Shown here one piece after another: positions 8,787 through 15,725 of a DNA stretch of 19,450 nucleotides. Source of the DNA: Alphaproteobacteria bacterium. GTDB taxonomy: Bacteria > Myxococcota_A > UBA796 > GCA-2862545. Position 1 is the stretch's first letter. Every line of letters starts with the position of its first letter. Below the pieces are notes generated by a model. The model was not told the DNA's origin, ran no database searches, and worked only from the letters and a program-made list of their open reading frames with translations. The stretch covers positions 1-19,450 of the forward strand of contig JACKEP010000001.1 of the NCBI GenBank assembly GCA_020632915.1. The letters run 5' to 3'. A program made the position numbers and the translations under genes.

Positions 8787-8811
8787 GCGGGTTCGACTCC
8801 CGCTTCTCTAG
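8787..8811 (+). other. Orphan tRNA T-arm-like sequence
   Basis: GCGGGTTCGACTCCCGC (8787-8803) is a perfect 5-bp stem with a canonical TTCGACT seven-base loop. It is followed by TTCTCTA and G, which could be an acceptor 3' strand plus discriminator base. No matching 5' acceptor (TAGAGAA) lies in the preceding 120 bp, and no anticodon arm with T33 can be drawn, so this is not a working tRNA. It may be a remnant of a tRNA 3' end, as left at integration sites, or chance. Confidence 0.3.
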
Positions 8812-8869
8812 CCGCCCGCGAGCCTGCCGAACGTCCCGTCCCGTCAGCGCACCCGCGACCGACCCGCCC

Positions 8870-9289
8870 TCACGGCCCGGTCACCGCCGGCGGGATCACC
8901 TCCACCTCCGTGATCCGGCAGTTCACCGTGCCGGGCGCGCCGGGGGAGTGGCTGACGCTCATCCGCACCGTCGACCCCGGCGCGGCCCGCGCGTAGGTCA
9001 GCATGGTGAACAGCCGATCGTCCATCGGCATGTTCGGCCCGGTGGTCGGCGCGTTGCCGTACGTGGGGATCCACGGGCCCGCGGTGGTCACGCACGCCGG
9101 GGGCATCGTGCCCGACAGGAAGGTGGCGGGGTCGAGCACCACGGCGATGTACTGCGACGCGTCGTCGTCCCAGTAGACCCGAGGCGGGGGCATCACGAGG
9201 TCCTCGCAGTACGCCGAGGCCGGCGGGCAGTCGGCGAGCGCCGCGTTCCACGGGAGCAGGACGGCGAGCAGCAGGAGCGGGGTGCGCAT
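8870..9289 (-). CDS. Small secreted protein of unknown function
   Basis: 139 aa. ATG at 9289 has GGAG about 5 nt upstream. A typical Sec signal peptide (MRTPLLLLAVLLPWNAALA) should be cleaved before Asp20, giving a mature protein of about 120 residues. The mature part has four Cys (residues about 21, 28, 65 and 122), which could form two disulfides, and is Pro- and Val-rich with no recognisable catalytic motif, suggesting a small beta domain. It starts only 20 bp downstream of the stop of the Ser/Gly/Asp-repeat lipoprotein gene (9310-9810) on the same strand, so the two are very likely co-transcribed and may act together at the cell surface. No family was recognised. Confidence 0.82.
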   Translation of the reverse strand: MRTPLLLLAVLLPWNAALADCPPASAYCEDLVMPPPRVYWDDDASQYIAVVLDPATFLSGTMPPACVTTAGPWIPTYGNAPTTGPNMPMDDRLFTMLTYARAAPGSTVRMSVSHSPGAPGTVNCRITEVEVIPPAVTGP

Positions 9290-9309
9290 GGGGACTCCAG
9301 GAGGCAGGG

Positions 9310-9810
9310 TCAGCGGAGGACGTGGGTGAGCAGGAGCAGCTCGGCGGGGCTCAGGGTGCGGTCCGAGACGGGGGGCGCGCCGGAGTCGCCGGCAGAGTCC
9401 CCGGAATCGCCAGAGTTCCCGGAGTCGCCAGAGTCCCCGGAGTCGCCGGTGTCGCCCGAATCCCCGGTGTCGCCGGAGTCCCCGGCCGAGTCGCCCGAGT
9501 CCCCAGTGTCGCCAGCCGAGTCCCCGGTGTCTCCGGCCGAGTCCCCCGAGTCCCCGGTGTCGCCCGCCGAGTCGCCGGAGTCCCCGGCCGAGTCGCCCGA
9601 GTCGCCCACCGGCCCCCCGCTGTCGTCCCCGGAGTCCCCGGGCGCGGCCGAGTCGGCGGTGTCGGTCGTGTCCCCCAGCGTGTCGTCCGGCGCGGGCTCG
9701 GCAGGCTCACAGCTGACGAGCAGGCAGGCGAGGACGGCCCAGCCCGCTCGACGCGCGCCAGGTGCGTGCGACGCGGCAGATCGGTCGGGTGTCGGGAGCG
9801 ACCTGGTCAT
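9310..9810 (-). CDS. Lipoprotein made almost entirely of Gly-Asp-Ser repeats
   Basis: 166 aa from the ATG at 9810; an alternative ATG at 9828 adds six residues, and neither has a strong ribosome site. Two arginines precede a hydrophobic stretch ending in the lipobox LVSC, with Cys34 as the lipidated residue. The mature protein is then a repeat of GDSGD, SAGD and TGD units up to about residue 143, followed by a short tail ending LLLLTHVLR. No folded domain is present. Elsewhere in this window the same kind of acidic stretch links a lipid anchor to a domain; here the linker is nearly all there is. It may be a stalk or partner for the secreted protein encoded 20 bp downstream. A lost C-terminal domain is another possibility, although no frameshift is evident. 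Confidence 0.82.
   Translation of the reverse strand: MTRSLPTPDRSAASHAPGARRAGWAVLACLLVSCEPAEPAPDDTLGDTTDTADSAAPGDSGDDSGGPVGDSGDSAGDSGDSAGDTGDSGDSAGDTGDSAGDTGDSGDSAGDSGDTGDSGDTGDSGDSGDSGNSGDSGDSAGDSGAPPVSDRTLSPAELLLLTHVLR
9382..9606 (-). repeat. 6/9-bp tandem coding repeat (Gly-Asp-Ser units)
   Basis: Irregular tandem units read on the plus strand as GTCGCC, GAGTCCCCG and GAGTCGCCC. They encode GDS, GDT and SAGD on the minus strand over about 75 residues. Units are multiples of three bases, so slippage would change stalk length without shifting the frame. Confidence 0.85.
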
Positions 9811-9914
9811 CGCGGCGGAACCCCCCATCGGAGCGTCGACCTGCGTAGCACACCCGCGCGCACGACCGCGGGTGCCAGGACAGGGGTGACACACCCGGTA
9901 CGCGCCCGCGCGGC

Positions 9915-11351
9915 CTACCCCACCTCGTCCTCGGCCTGCCGGAAGCCCACGATCGCGCGCGCAACCTTCCCGCCCGAGAGCATGTCACGGAGCGCGCCGT
10001 CGAGATCCTGCGCCGACACCGCGAGCCGCCCCTGGGCATCGGGCGTCTCCTGCTCCGCTGCCCGCAGGGCCGCCTTGCGCACGAGCTCCCGCAGGAAGGC
10101 GGCGCTCACGCCCTCGGTGCGACGCACGATGCCGTCGAGAGCAGCGCCGGGCAGGTCGAGCTCCCGCCCGTACAGCGCGATGAGCGCCCGCCGCGCCGCC
10201 TCGTCGGGCAGCGGCACCTCGATCGACACGTCCACCCGCCCCGGACGGGACGACAGGGCCTCCTCCAGCACCTGGAAGCGGTTGGTGGTGAGCAGGAAGA
10301 GCACATCCGCGTCCTGGTCGAGCCCGTCCATCTGGTTGAGCAGCTCGAAGAGGATGGGGTTGGCGCCCTCGTTCACCTCGCGGGACTTCGCGATCAGGTC
10401 CACGTCCTCGATGAGCACCGTGGACGGCGCCAGCAGGCGCGCGAGCTGGCAGGTGGCGGCCAGGTTCGACAGGCCGCTGCCCGAGAGGACGAGCACGGTG
10501 CGGTCGGGCATCTCGCTCACCAGGTAGCGGACCGACAGCGTCTTGCCCGTGCCCGGCGGGCCGTGCAGCAGCACGCCGCGCTTGAGGTGCTGGCCGGCGG
10601 CCCGCAGGCGCTCCCGATGCCGCGCGAAGGCGGTGGTGTGGCGCTCGATGCGGTCGAGCAGGCCCACCGGCAGCACGATGTCGCCGCGCGACACCTTCGG
10701 CACCCGGTGGAACTCCACCTTCACCTTGCCGAAGTGCTCGCTGGTGCTGATCGAGATCACCTGGCCGCGGTACACGTTGTCGCGACGGATCCGCGCGCGC
10801 AGGTCGGCGAGCACCGCGCGGGAGGCGTCCACGTCGACCGCCAACACCTCCAATGCCACGGAGGCCTGTTCCGCGTCGCCGAAGCTGATGCCCTTGTGCA
10901 CGTAGGCGATCGCGCGCACGTCGCCGTCGACGAGGCGGAGCAGGCCCAGGCTCAGGCACGAGAGCACCGTGTCGTCCTGGAGCACCCTGTCCTCGTAGGA
11001 CGCAGGACCCAGCTCGGTGGGCCCACCGCCCATCAGCCCGCCGGCCTGGGTGGAGAGCAGCTGCGACAGGCTCGGGCTGTGGAAGTGCGCCTGCCCCTGA
11101 CGGAGCCCGCGGACCTCCAGGGAGCGGCCGGGCTCGTCGGCCCACCCGTCGAGCGCACGCTGCAGGTTGGGCACGTCGTGGGGCGGGAAGGTGGCACTCA
11201 CCACGACGAGCTCCGCCGGGTCCACCCCCAGGTGCTCCCGCACCCATCGCACCACCGGCGGCTCCTCCGTGGGCGACTGGTTCGCCATGTTGCGGAGGAA
11301 GCCCTGGAAGGAGGCTCCGAACGCCTTCACGCCCTCGTCGTCGTCGCTCAT
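9915..11351 (-). CDS. FtsH/Cdc48-type AAA family ATPase
   Basis: 478 aa, cytoplasmic, no membrane segment. ATG at 11351 with AGGGGG 4-5 nt upstream. The N-terminal half (1-240) resembles no domain I can name and probably binds the substrate or partner. The AAA module follows: Walker A GPPGTGKT (264-271), Walker B VLIEDVD (312-318), sensor-1 TTN (355-357), arginine-finger motif SRPGR (368-372), and an alpha-helical lid to the C-terminus. Walker B ends in Glu-Asp rather than the usual Asp-Glu, as I recall for Bcs1-like and some actinobacterial and myxobacterial AAA proteins. No HExxH protease motif exists, so this is not FtsH itself; a hexameric unfoldase or remodelling role is inferred. The small membrane gene 79 bp upstream on the same strand may be co-transcribed. 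Confidence 0.92.
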   Translation of the reverse strand: MSDDDEGVKAFGASFQGFLRNMANQSPTEEPPVVRWVREHLGVDPAELVVVSATFPPHDVPNLQRALDGWADEPGRSLEVRGLRQGQAHFHSPSLSQLLSTQAGGLMGGGPTELGPASYEDRVLQDDTVLSCLSLGLLRLVDGDVRAIAYVHKGISFGDAEQASVALEVLAVDVDASRAVLADLRARIRRDNVYRGQVISISTSEHFGKVKVEFHRVPKVSRGDIVLPVGLLDRIERHTTAFARHRERLRAAGQHLKRGVLLHGPPGTGKTLSVRYLVSEMPDRTVLVLSGSGLSNLAATCQLARLLAPSTVLIEDVDLIAKSREVNEGANPILFELLNQMDGLDQDADVLFLLTTNRFQVLEEALSSRPGRVDVSIEVPLPDEAARRALIALYGRELDLPGAALDGIVRRTEGVSAAFLRELVRKAALRAAEQETPDAQGRLAVSAQDLDGALRDMLSGGKVARAIVGFRQAEDEVG

Positions 11352-11371
11352 CGGGCCCCCTGTCGACCCTG

Positions 11372-11414
11372 GATCCGTAGCGCGAGGATGCCGCTCCGGC
11401 CGGGACGATCCGTA
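11372..11414. promoter_or_regulatory. Direct repeat GATCCGTA upstream of the AAA gene
   Basis: GATCCGTA occurs at 11372-11379 and 11407-11414, 35 bp apart, in the 79-bp gap before the AAA ATPase start. On the coding strand both read TACGGATC. They could be a duplicated regulator site or two weak -10-like elements. Eight bases is short enough to arise by chance. Confidence 0.25.
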
Positions 11415-11430
11415 CCCATCGGCCCCGCGA

Positions 11431-11817
11431 TCACGGGTCGAGGCAGGAGATGCCCGGGTTCACCGGGTCGTGGTGCACGCGCACGTACGTTCCGGCCGGG
11501 AGCGCATCGACGATCTCGTAGGCGGTGCGGCCGGGGAAGCCGGGGTCGAAGGGACGCTCCAGGCGATAGCAGTCGTTGCGCCACAGCTGGCCGTCCACCT
11601 CGTAGGCGTAGCGGACGTAGGGCCGAACGCGAACCTGGCCGTCTCCCGGGATGACCTCCACCCGAGAGAGCTCGACCACCCCCTCCGCCGTGGGCCAGGA
11701 GCGCGCCATCGCGCGGATCTCCTGCGACCGCCGATCCCACACGATCAGGGCCGTGAGGGGCACGCCCAACACCAAGGCCACGAAGCCCACCACGCCCACG
11801 AAGATCACGATCTCCAC
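11431..11817 (-). CDS. DUF3592-like small membrane protein
   Basis: 128 aa with a GTG start at 11817; GGGGGG lies 4 nt upstream, an imperfect ribosome site. One N-terminal membrane segment (about 4-26) is followed by a charged turn. The pattern after that is typical of DUF3592: W-x-x-A-x-G near residue 41, a strand ending SRVEV, a YVRYAYEVDG block, then a loop leading to PAGTYVRVHHDPVNPG near the C-terminus. The family has no known biochemical role; members are membrane-anchored beta domains. The Asn-Pro-Gly end followed by Cys125 is conserved-looking. A TAGACT hexamer 43 bp before the start is a candidate -10 element. The AAA ATPase gene downstream is on the same strand. Confidence 0.82.
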   Translation of the reverse strand: MEIVIFVGVVGFVALVLGVPLTALIVWDRRSQEIRAMARSWPTAEGVVELSRVEVIPGDGQVRVRPYVRYAYEVDGQLWRNDCYRLERPFDPGFPGRTAYEIVDALPAGTYVRVHHDPVNPGISCLDP

Positions 11818-11860
11818 TGCGCCCCCCGACCCACGTCAGGGCATCCGCGGCCCCACGCAC

Positions 11861-11866
11861 AGTCTA
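11861..11866 (-). promoter_or_regulatory. Candidate -10 element TAGACT for the DUF3592-like gene
   Basis: TAGACT on the minus strand lies 43 bp upstream of the GTG start. It matches the bacterial -10 consensus TATAAT at four of six positions and recurs upstream of two other genes here. No convincing -35 was found. Confidence 0.35.
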
Positions 11867-11926
11867 CGTCAGACGCGCGTGCCCTGTGGCCCCGACAGGC
11901 ATCCCCTCCCGGCCTTGTGCCCGCGG

Positions 11927-11932
11927 TAGACT
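11927..11932 (+). promoter_or_regulatory. Candidate -10 element TAGACT for the beta-helix lipoprotein gene
   Basis: TAGACT on the plus strand lies 49 bp upstream of the ATG at 11982. It sits in the 164-bp divergent region, 60 bp from the oppositely oriented TAGACT. No clear -35 hexamer at 16-18 bp. Confidence 0.35.
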
Positions 11933-11981
11933 CCGCCGCATCCGGCGCCGCACGGCTGCCTCCACGCACCACGGAAGCCGC

Positions 11982-13808
11982 ATGTGGCGACACGTCCCCA
12001 TCGTCGTGACCCTCCTCGCGAGCTGCGGCGAGCCGAGGGGCCGGCCCGCGCTGCCGGGCACCGCCGACAGCGAGGACACCGACGCTACCGGGCCGGGCGG
12101 CGACTCCGGTGACGACAGCTCGCAAGCCGACACCCGGGACTCGGCGGCGACCGACTCCGGCACGGATCACACGGGTACGGATGACACCCAGCAGGGCGAC
12201 ACGGATCCGGACGGAGCCGGCGCGTGCGTGCTGCCCGACGCCGACATGGACGGCGTCTGCGATGCCCGGGACGCATGCCCCGGCGTGGACGACCTCGCCC
12301 AGGCCAGCCAGCCCGACCCGTTCGACGCCCAGGGCGTCGACAGCAACTGCGACGGCGCGGACGGCGTCGCGGCGAACACGATCTACGTGGCCACCACCGG
12401 TCGCAGCCAGGGCAGCGGCGGCCCGTGGGACCCGGTCCGCTCAATCTCCGACGGCATCGCCAAGGCACGCTCCTCCGGACGAACGCAGGTCGTGGTGGCC
12501 GGCGGGACGTACGCGGAGCGGGTGGTCGTCGCGAGCGGCGTCGACCTGCATGGCGGCTTCGATGCCGCGGCCCGATGGCGACGGTCGCAGGGCGCGGTCA
12601 CCGTCATCGCCGACGTGGGGCCGCTGCTCGTCGCAGACGGGCTCACGGCCGCCACGCTCGTGGACGGACTCACCGTGGACGCCTTGCCGGATCCGGTGCC
12701 TGGCGGGACCGCGATCGGCGTGCTCGTGGCCGACAGCGCGCGCCACCTCACGCTGCGCGACGTGGTCGTGTCGGCCCGGGCGGGCAGGGACGGGGCCTCG
12801 GACACCGGCGGGAGCCCGGCGCCGCCGGGTCTCGACGGCGACGATGGACGAGACGGGTGCGACCTCCAGGACCCCTTCGGCCTCGGTGGGAACTGCATGT
12901 CGACGCAGGCACCGGGTGCCGCCGAGCCGACGTGCCTCACCCCGGGCACGCCGGGTCGCGGCGGCCCCGGGGGGAAGGGCGGCGAGGACACCACGGGGGC
13001 TGCAGGCGCGGGCGGGACAGGGACGCCCGGCGGCGACGCCATCGGCGCGGGCACCGCTGCGGGGGGCGATGGGGGGGCCGGCACGACACCGGGACGCCAG
13101 GAGCAGGCCTGTGGCACGCTCGAGCTCGAGTGCTGCGCCGCGATCGGCGCGGCGACCGGCAAGCCCGGTGGCCCTGGAGATCCCGGCCAGCAAGGCTCCC
13201 CGGGCGTTGCACCCCTCACGCCTGCGGGCGTGTCGGTGCCCAGCCGCAGCTACGTCCCGTTCGCCGGTGGCGCCGGCAACGCGGGCACGCCGGGTGGCGG
13301 TGGCGGTGGCGGCGGTGGTGGCGGCGGATCGAAGTGCGACGTCTTCTGCTGCAACAGCGACTGGGGCGGAGGCGGAGGCGGAGGCGGTTCTGGCGGCTGT
13401 GGTGGCGCCGGAGGCCCGGGCGGTGGTGGCGGCGGCGCCTCGATCGGCCTCCTCGTGATCGGCAGCACGCCCACCGTGCACGACAGCACGATCACGTCCG
13501 CGGCCGGCGGCGAGGGCGGAGCGGGTGCCCCAGGAGGCCTCGGCGGCAGCGGAGGCTCCGGCGGCTCGGGCGGTCGACGCGTGGACGCGGGCGGCCAGGG
13601 CGGGGTCGGCGGCGACGGTGGCCCCGGTGGCGACGGCGGCCACGGTGCAGGGGGCACGGGCGGCGCCAGTGTCGGCATCTGGATCGTGAACGGCGACGTC
13701 GTCCTCACCACCACGGACGTGACCCCTGGCCAGCCCGGCCTCGGCGGCGCGTCCGCCGACGGGAGGAGCCCCGACGGCCTGGGGGCGGCCATCGTCGGTC
13801 GACCCTGA
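11982..13808 (+). CDS. Lipoprotein with TSP3 motif, right-handed beta-helix and glycine-rich loops
   Basis: 608 aa. The ATG at 11982 (GGAAG 4 nt upstream) gives a short signal peptide ending in lipobox LLASC with Cys15; the frame is open 32 codons upstream but that part has no signal character. An acidic Ser/Thr/Asp tether (about 20-78) is followed by a TSP3-like DADMDGVCDARD motif (about 84-98). Residues 133-265 look like the DUF1565-type right-handed beta-helix family (IYVATTGR..., VVVAGGTYAERVVV...). A glycine-rich region (about 270-560) includes a run of twelve Gly and collagen-like GxP triplets. Helix rungs reappear within and after it (IGLLVIGSTPTVHDSTIT, VGIWIVNGDV), so the glycine segments look like loops inserted between rungs. 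It is probably an outer-surface structural or carbohydrate-binding protein; no catalytic residues are evident. Confidence 0.88.
   Translation: MWRHVPIVVTLLASCGEPRGRPALPGTADSEDTDATGPGGDSGDDSSQADTRDSAATDSGTDHTGTDDTQQGDTDPDGAGACVLPDADMDGVCDARDACPGVDDLAQASQPDPFDAQGVDSNCDGADGVAANTIYVATTGRSQGSGGPWDPVRSISDGIAKARSSGRTQVVVAGGTYAERVVVASGVDLHGGFDAAARWRRSQGAVTVIADVGPLLVADGLTAATLVDGLTVDALPDPVPGGTAIGVLVADSARHLTLRDVVVSARAGRDGASDTGGSPAPPGLDGDDGRDGCDLQDPFGLGGNCMSTQAPGAAEPTCLTPGTPGRGGPGGKGGEDTTGAAGAGGTGTPGGDAIGAGTAAGGDGGAGTTPGRQEQACGTLELECCAAIGAATGKPGGPGDPGQQGSPGVAPLTPAGVSVPSRSYVPFAGGAGNAGTPGGGGGGGGGGGGSKCDVFCCNSDWGGGGGGGGSGGCGGAGGPGGGGGGASIGLLVIGSTPTVHDSTITSAAGGEGGAGAPGGLGGSGGSGGSGGRRVDAGGQGGVGGDGGPGGDGGHGAGGTGGASVGIWIVNGDVVLTTTDVTPGQPGLGGASADGRSPDGLGAAIVGRP
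13293..13328 (+). repeat. GGT/GGC simple repeat encoding 12 glycines
   Basis: Twelve consecutive glycine codons, mostly alternating GGT and GGC, within the glycine-rich region of the lipoprotein gene. A second shorter run follows a Cys-rich segment near 13365-13390. Such tracts are prone to slippage and to sequencing error. Confidence 0.85.
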
Positions 13809-13856
13809 CGCGCGTCCGCGCCGCGCCATCCTCCCCCCCACCCCGAGGTCCCGCCC

Positions 13857-14594
13857 GTGGCCCCTCCCCCCCGCGCCCTCCTCCCCTGGCTCCTCGCCGG
13901 CTGCGCCCTCGCCACGCCGCCCTCGTGCGAGACGGGCGACGAGGCCGCCTGCTTCACCGGCGCCTTCCGCGGCCTGCTCGGGGAGCACCTGGGCGGCGTG
14001 GAGGTGTGTGCGCCCGATCTGCCCGACGTGGACTGCGTGGTCTCGGACGAGGACGGCACGTGGAAGCTGGACGGCCTCCCGGTGGACGCCGACGTGACCG
14101 TCACCGCCCTGCTCGACGGCGCCGTGCCCACGGTGTTCCCGCAGACCACGACCATGGACTGGTACGCCTGGTACAAGGTGATGGTGCCGCTGGGCATCAT
14201 GGACACCAACGCCTCGAACCTCGGCGTGACGCTGGACCCCGACCGGGGCCACGTGCTCTTCATCGCCTGGGAGGGCCTGAACCTCGACGGCATCGACACG
14301 CCGAGGGTGCCCGACGTGACGGCGCGCCTGCCGTCCGGCGGCGGGCTGGTCTTCTACGCGAACCTCGTGGGCCTCGCGGCCGCGGGCTTCGAGGCCACCA
14401 CGTCGAACGGATCGGGGGGCATCCTCAACCTGCGTCCGGGCGTGCACGAGGTGGAGATCAGCGCCCCCGCCGGCCCGTGCGGCGACCCCATGTTCCACTG
14501 GGCCGAGGTGCGCCCCGGCGTGATCCCCGTGCCCGTGCTCGCAGGCCACACCACGGCCATCGACGTGCGCTGCCCGGTTCAGCCCGCGCCCTGA
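13857..14594 (+). CDS. Lipoprotein with carboxypeptidase-regulatory-like (Ig-fold) domain
   Basis: 245 aa. GTG start at 13857 with GAGG about 9 nt upstream; a short signal peptide ends in LLAGC, lipidated Cys16. Residues about 33-90 (GAFRGLLGEHLGGVEVCA..., DEDGTWKLDGLPVDADVTV) fit the carboxypeptidase-regulatory-like beta-sandwich, a fold often used for carbohydrate binding or as a spacer. The remainder is beta-rich with paired Cys and no active-site signature. It follows the beta-helix lipoprotein by 48 bp on the same strand, so they may share a transcript. Its last 16 bp overlap the end of the opposing metallo-hydrolase gene. Probably an outer-membrane or periplasmic lipoprotein. Confidence 0.85.
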   Translation: MAPPPRALLPWLLAGCALATPPSCETGDEAACFTGAFRGLLGEHLGGVEVCAPDLPDVDCVVSDEDGTWKLDGLPVDADVTVTALLDGAVPTVFPQTTTMDWYAWYKVMVPLGIMDTNASNLGVTLDPDRGHVLFIAWEGLNLDGIDTPRVPDVTARLPSGGGLVFYANLVGLAAAGFEATTSNGSGGILNLRPGVHEVEISAPAGPCGDPMFHWAEVRPGVIPVPVLAGHTTAIDVRCPVQPAP

Positions 14595-15595
14595 AAGGCG
14601 AAGTGCCTCCCCCAGCCCGGGAAGAGGAAGCGCTCGCCCCCTGGCTCGGCGCGCAGGGTGTCGCGCAGCCACGGCAGGTCCACCTTCACGCCCTCGCGCG
14701 GCGGCTGGTCCTTCGCGCGGAAGAAGTCCCCCCAGTGGCAGAACAGCACGCGGCGGGGCCGGATGTGGTCGAGGATCGACGGCTCGCCCCGCGCGCGGAA
14801 GGTGGCGCAGTCCATGGCCAGCACGGCCAGATCCACCGGATGCGCGTCGAAGGTGGCCTGGGGCGCCAGGCCCGCGGGCGGCCCGGTGCTCGAGGTCTGC
14901 ACGTACACCCGCCGCGCCACCGCGCCGTCCGCGTCGAGCAGGTCCACCAGCCAGGCCACGGTGATGCCCTCCTGGTAGTGCGAGGCCCGCGTGGGCGGCG
15001 TGGTCCGGTCCTCGGTGAGCGCCCCGCGGAAGACGTGGATCCCCCGCACGTTCGACGGATGGCCAGAGGCGATGGGCAGCACGCGCATCCTGCCGTCGGC
15101 GAGCTCGATCCAGCGCCCCGGCCTCGTCGGCGACGCGAGCTGGTCGTTCACCACGCGGAAGGCGCGCGGCACGGCCAGGGGCGCGAAGGTGTGCGCCACG
15201 GTGGCCCCGGCGCACACCACCGCGTCGGGATGCAGGTGGGGAGCCACGACGGGCAGGTCCAGGCAGTGGTCGTAGTGCCCGTGCCCCACCAGCACCGCCC
15301 GCACGTCGCCGAGCTGGTCCCACCACGACGCCGAGGCGGCGGGATCGGGCACCACCTCGCCGAAGCCCGCCCGCGCCAGCGAGACGTGCGTGAAGAAGGG
15401 ATCGGTGAGCAGGCCCAGGTCACGCCACTGCAGGTGGAAGCAGCCGACGCTGGCGAAGGTGGCACGCAGGTCGTCGGGACCGCCCTGGGGCACGGTGTCG
15501 CCGTCGAAGGGGAAGGTGTCGAGGCGCGCCCCGCACGCACCCAGGCCCACCGAGGCCGCGGCGGAGGTCAGCAGGGTCCGACGGGTGAGCTGCAC
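14579..15595 (-). CDS. Tat-exported metallo-beta-lactamase-fold lipoprotein
   Basis: 338 aa from the GTG at 15595, chosen because it puts a twin-arginine motif (LTRRTLLTS) at the N-terminus. An ATG 27 codons upstream lacks a ribosome site and would bury the signal. The signal ends in lipobox LGAC (Cys21), so this is a candidate Tat lipoprotein. The metal-binding signature HGHYDH (105-110) gives the HxHxDH of the metallo-beta-lactamase fold. Further candidate ligands are His179 (SGH), Asp262 and His287 (FCHWGD). The layout resembles the broad MBL group near UlaG and NAPE-hydrolysing phospholipase D; the substrate is unknown and the phospholipase idea rests on overall layout only. Tat export fits a protein that folds and loads metal before crossing the membrane. 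Confidence 0.9.
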   Translation of the reverse strand: MQLTRRTLLTSAAASVGLGACGARLDTFPFDGDTVPQGGPDDLRATFASVGCFHLQWRDLGLLTDPFFTHVSLARAGFGEVVPDPAASASWWDQLGDVRAVLVGHGHYDHCLDLPVVAPHLHPDAVVCAGATVAHTFAPLAVPRAFRVVNDQLASPTRPGRWIELADGRMRVLPIASGHPSNVRGIHVFRGALTEDRTTPPTRASHYQEGITVAWLVDLLDADGAVARRVYVQTSSTGPPAGLAPQATFDAHPVDLAVLAMDCATFRARGEPSILDHIRPRRVLFCHWGDFFRAKDQPPREGVKVDLPWLRDTLRAEPGGERFLFPGWGRHFAFQGAG

Positions 15596-15692
15596 GGGGC
15601 CCCGGGGAAGCACGGGAGGCCACGACGGTATCGCGCCGAGGCGAGGTCGATCCCGCCACACCGGCGAGCGCTCCATGCGCCCGACGCTCGGC

Positions 15693-15698
15693 TATGCT
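15693..15698 (+). promoter_or_regulatory. Candidate -10 element TATGCT for the VWA-like lipoprotein gene
   Basis: TATGCT lies 27 bp before the ATG at 15726, in the divergent region with the metallo-hydrolase gene. It matches TATAAT at four of six positions. The -35 position (about 15670-15675) shows no good TTGACA match. Confidence 0.35.
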
Positions 15699-15725
15699 CC
15701 CCCCAAACCTCGTTCCGGAGCTCCC

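Noticed and set aside
8722..8813. A complete tRNA on the plus strand ending at the T-arm-like segment
   Set aside because: No 5' acceptor strand pairs with TTCTCTA, and the position of an anticodon loop lacks T33 and a paired stem; long-variable-arm and tRNA-Sec layouts also fail.
9884..9896. GGGTG-ACA-CACCC hairpin between the AAA and repeat-lipoprotein genes
   Set aside because: Five-base-pair stem, no T-run and no extension; too weak to call a terminator or operator.
9322..10527. Plus-strand frame with VAGVPG-type repeats resembling an elastin-like protein
   Set aside because: It is the antisense reading of the GDS repeat and then of the AAA ATPase gene; the apparent elastin-like sequence is a by-product.
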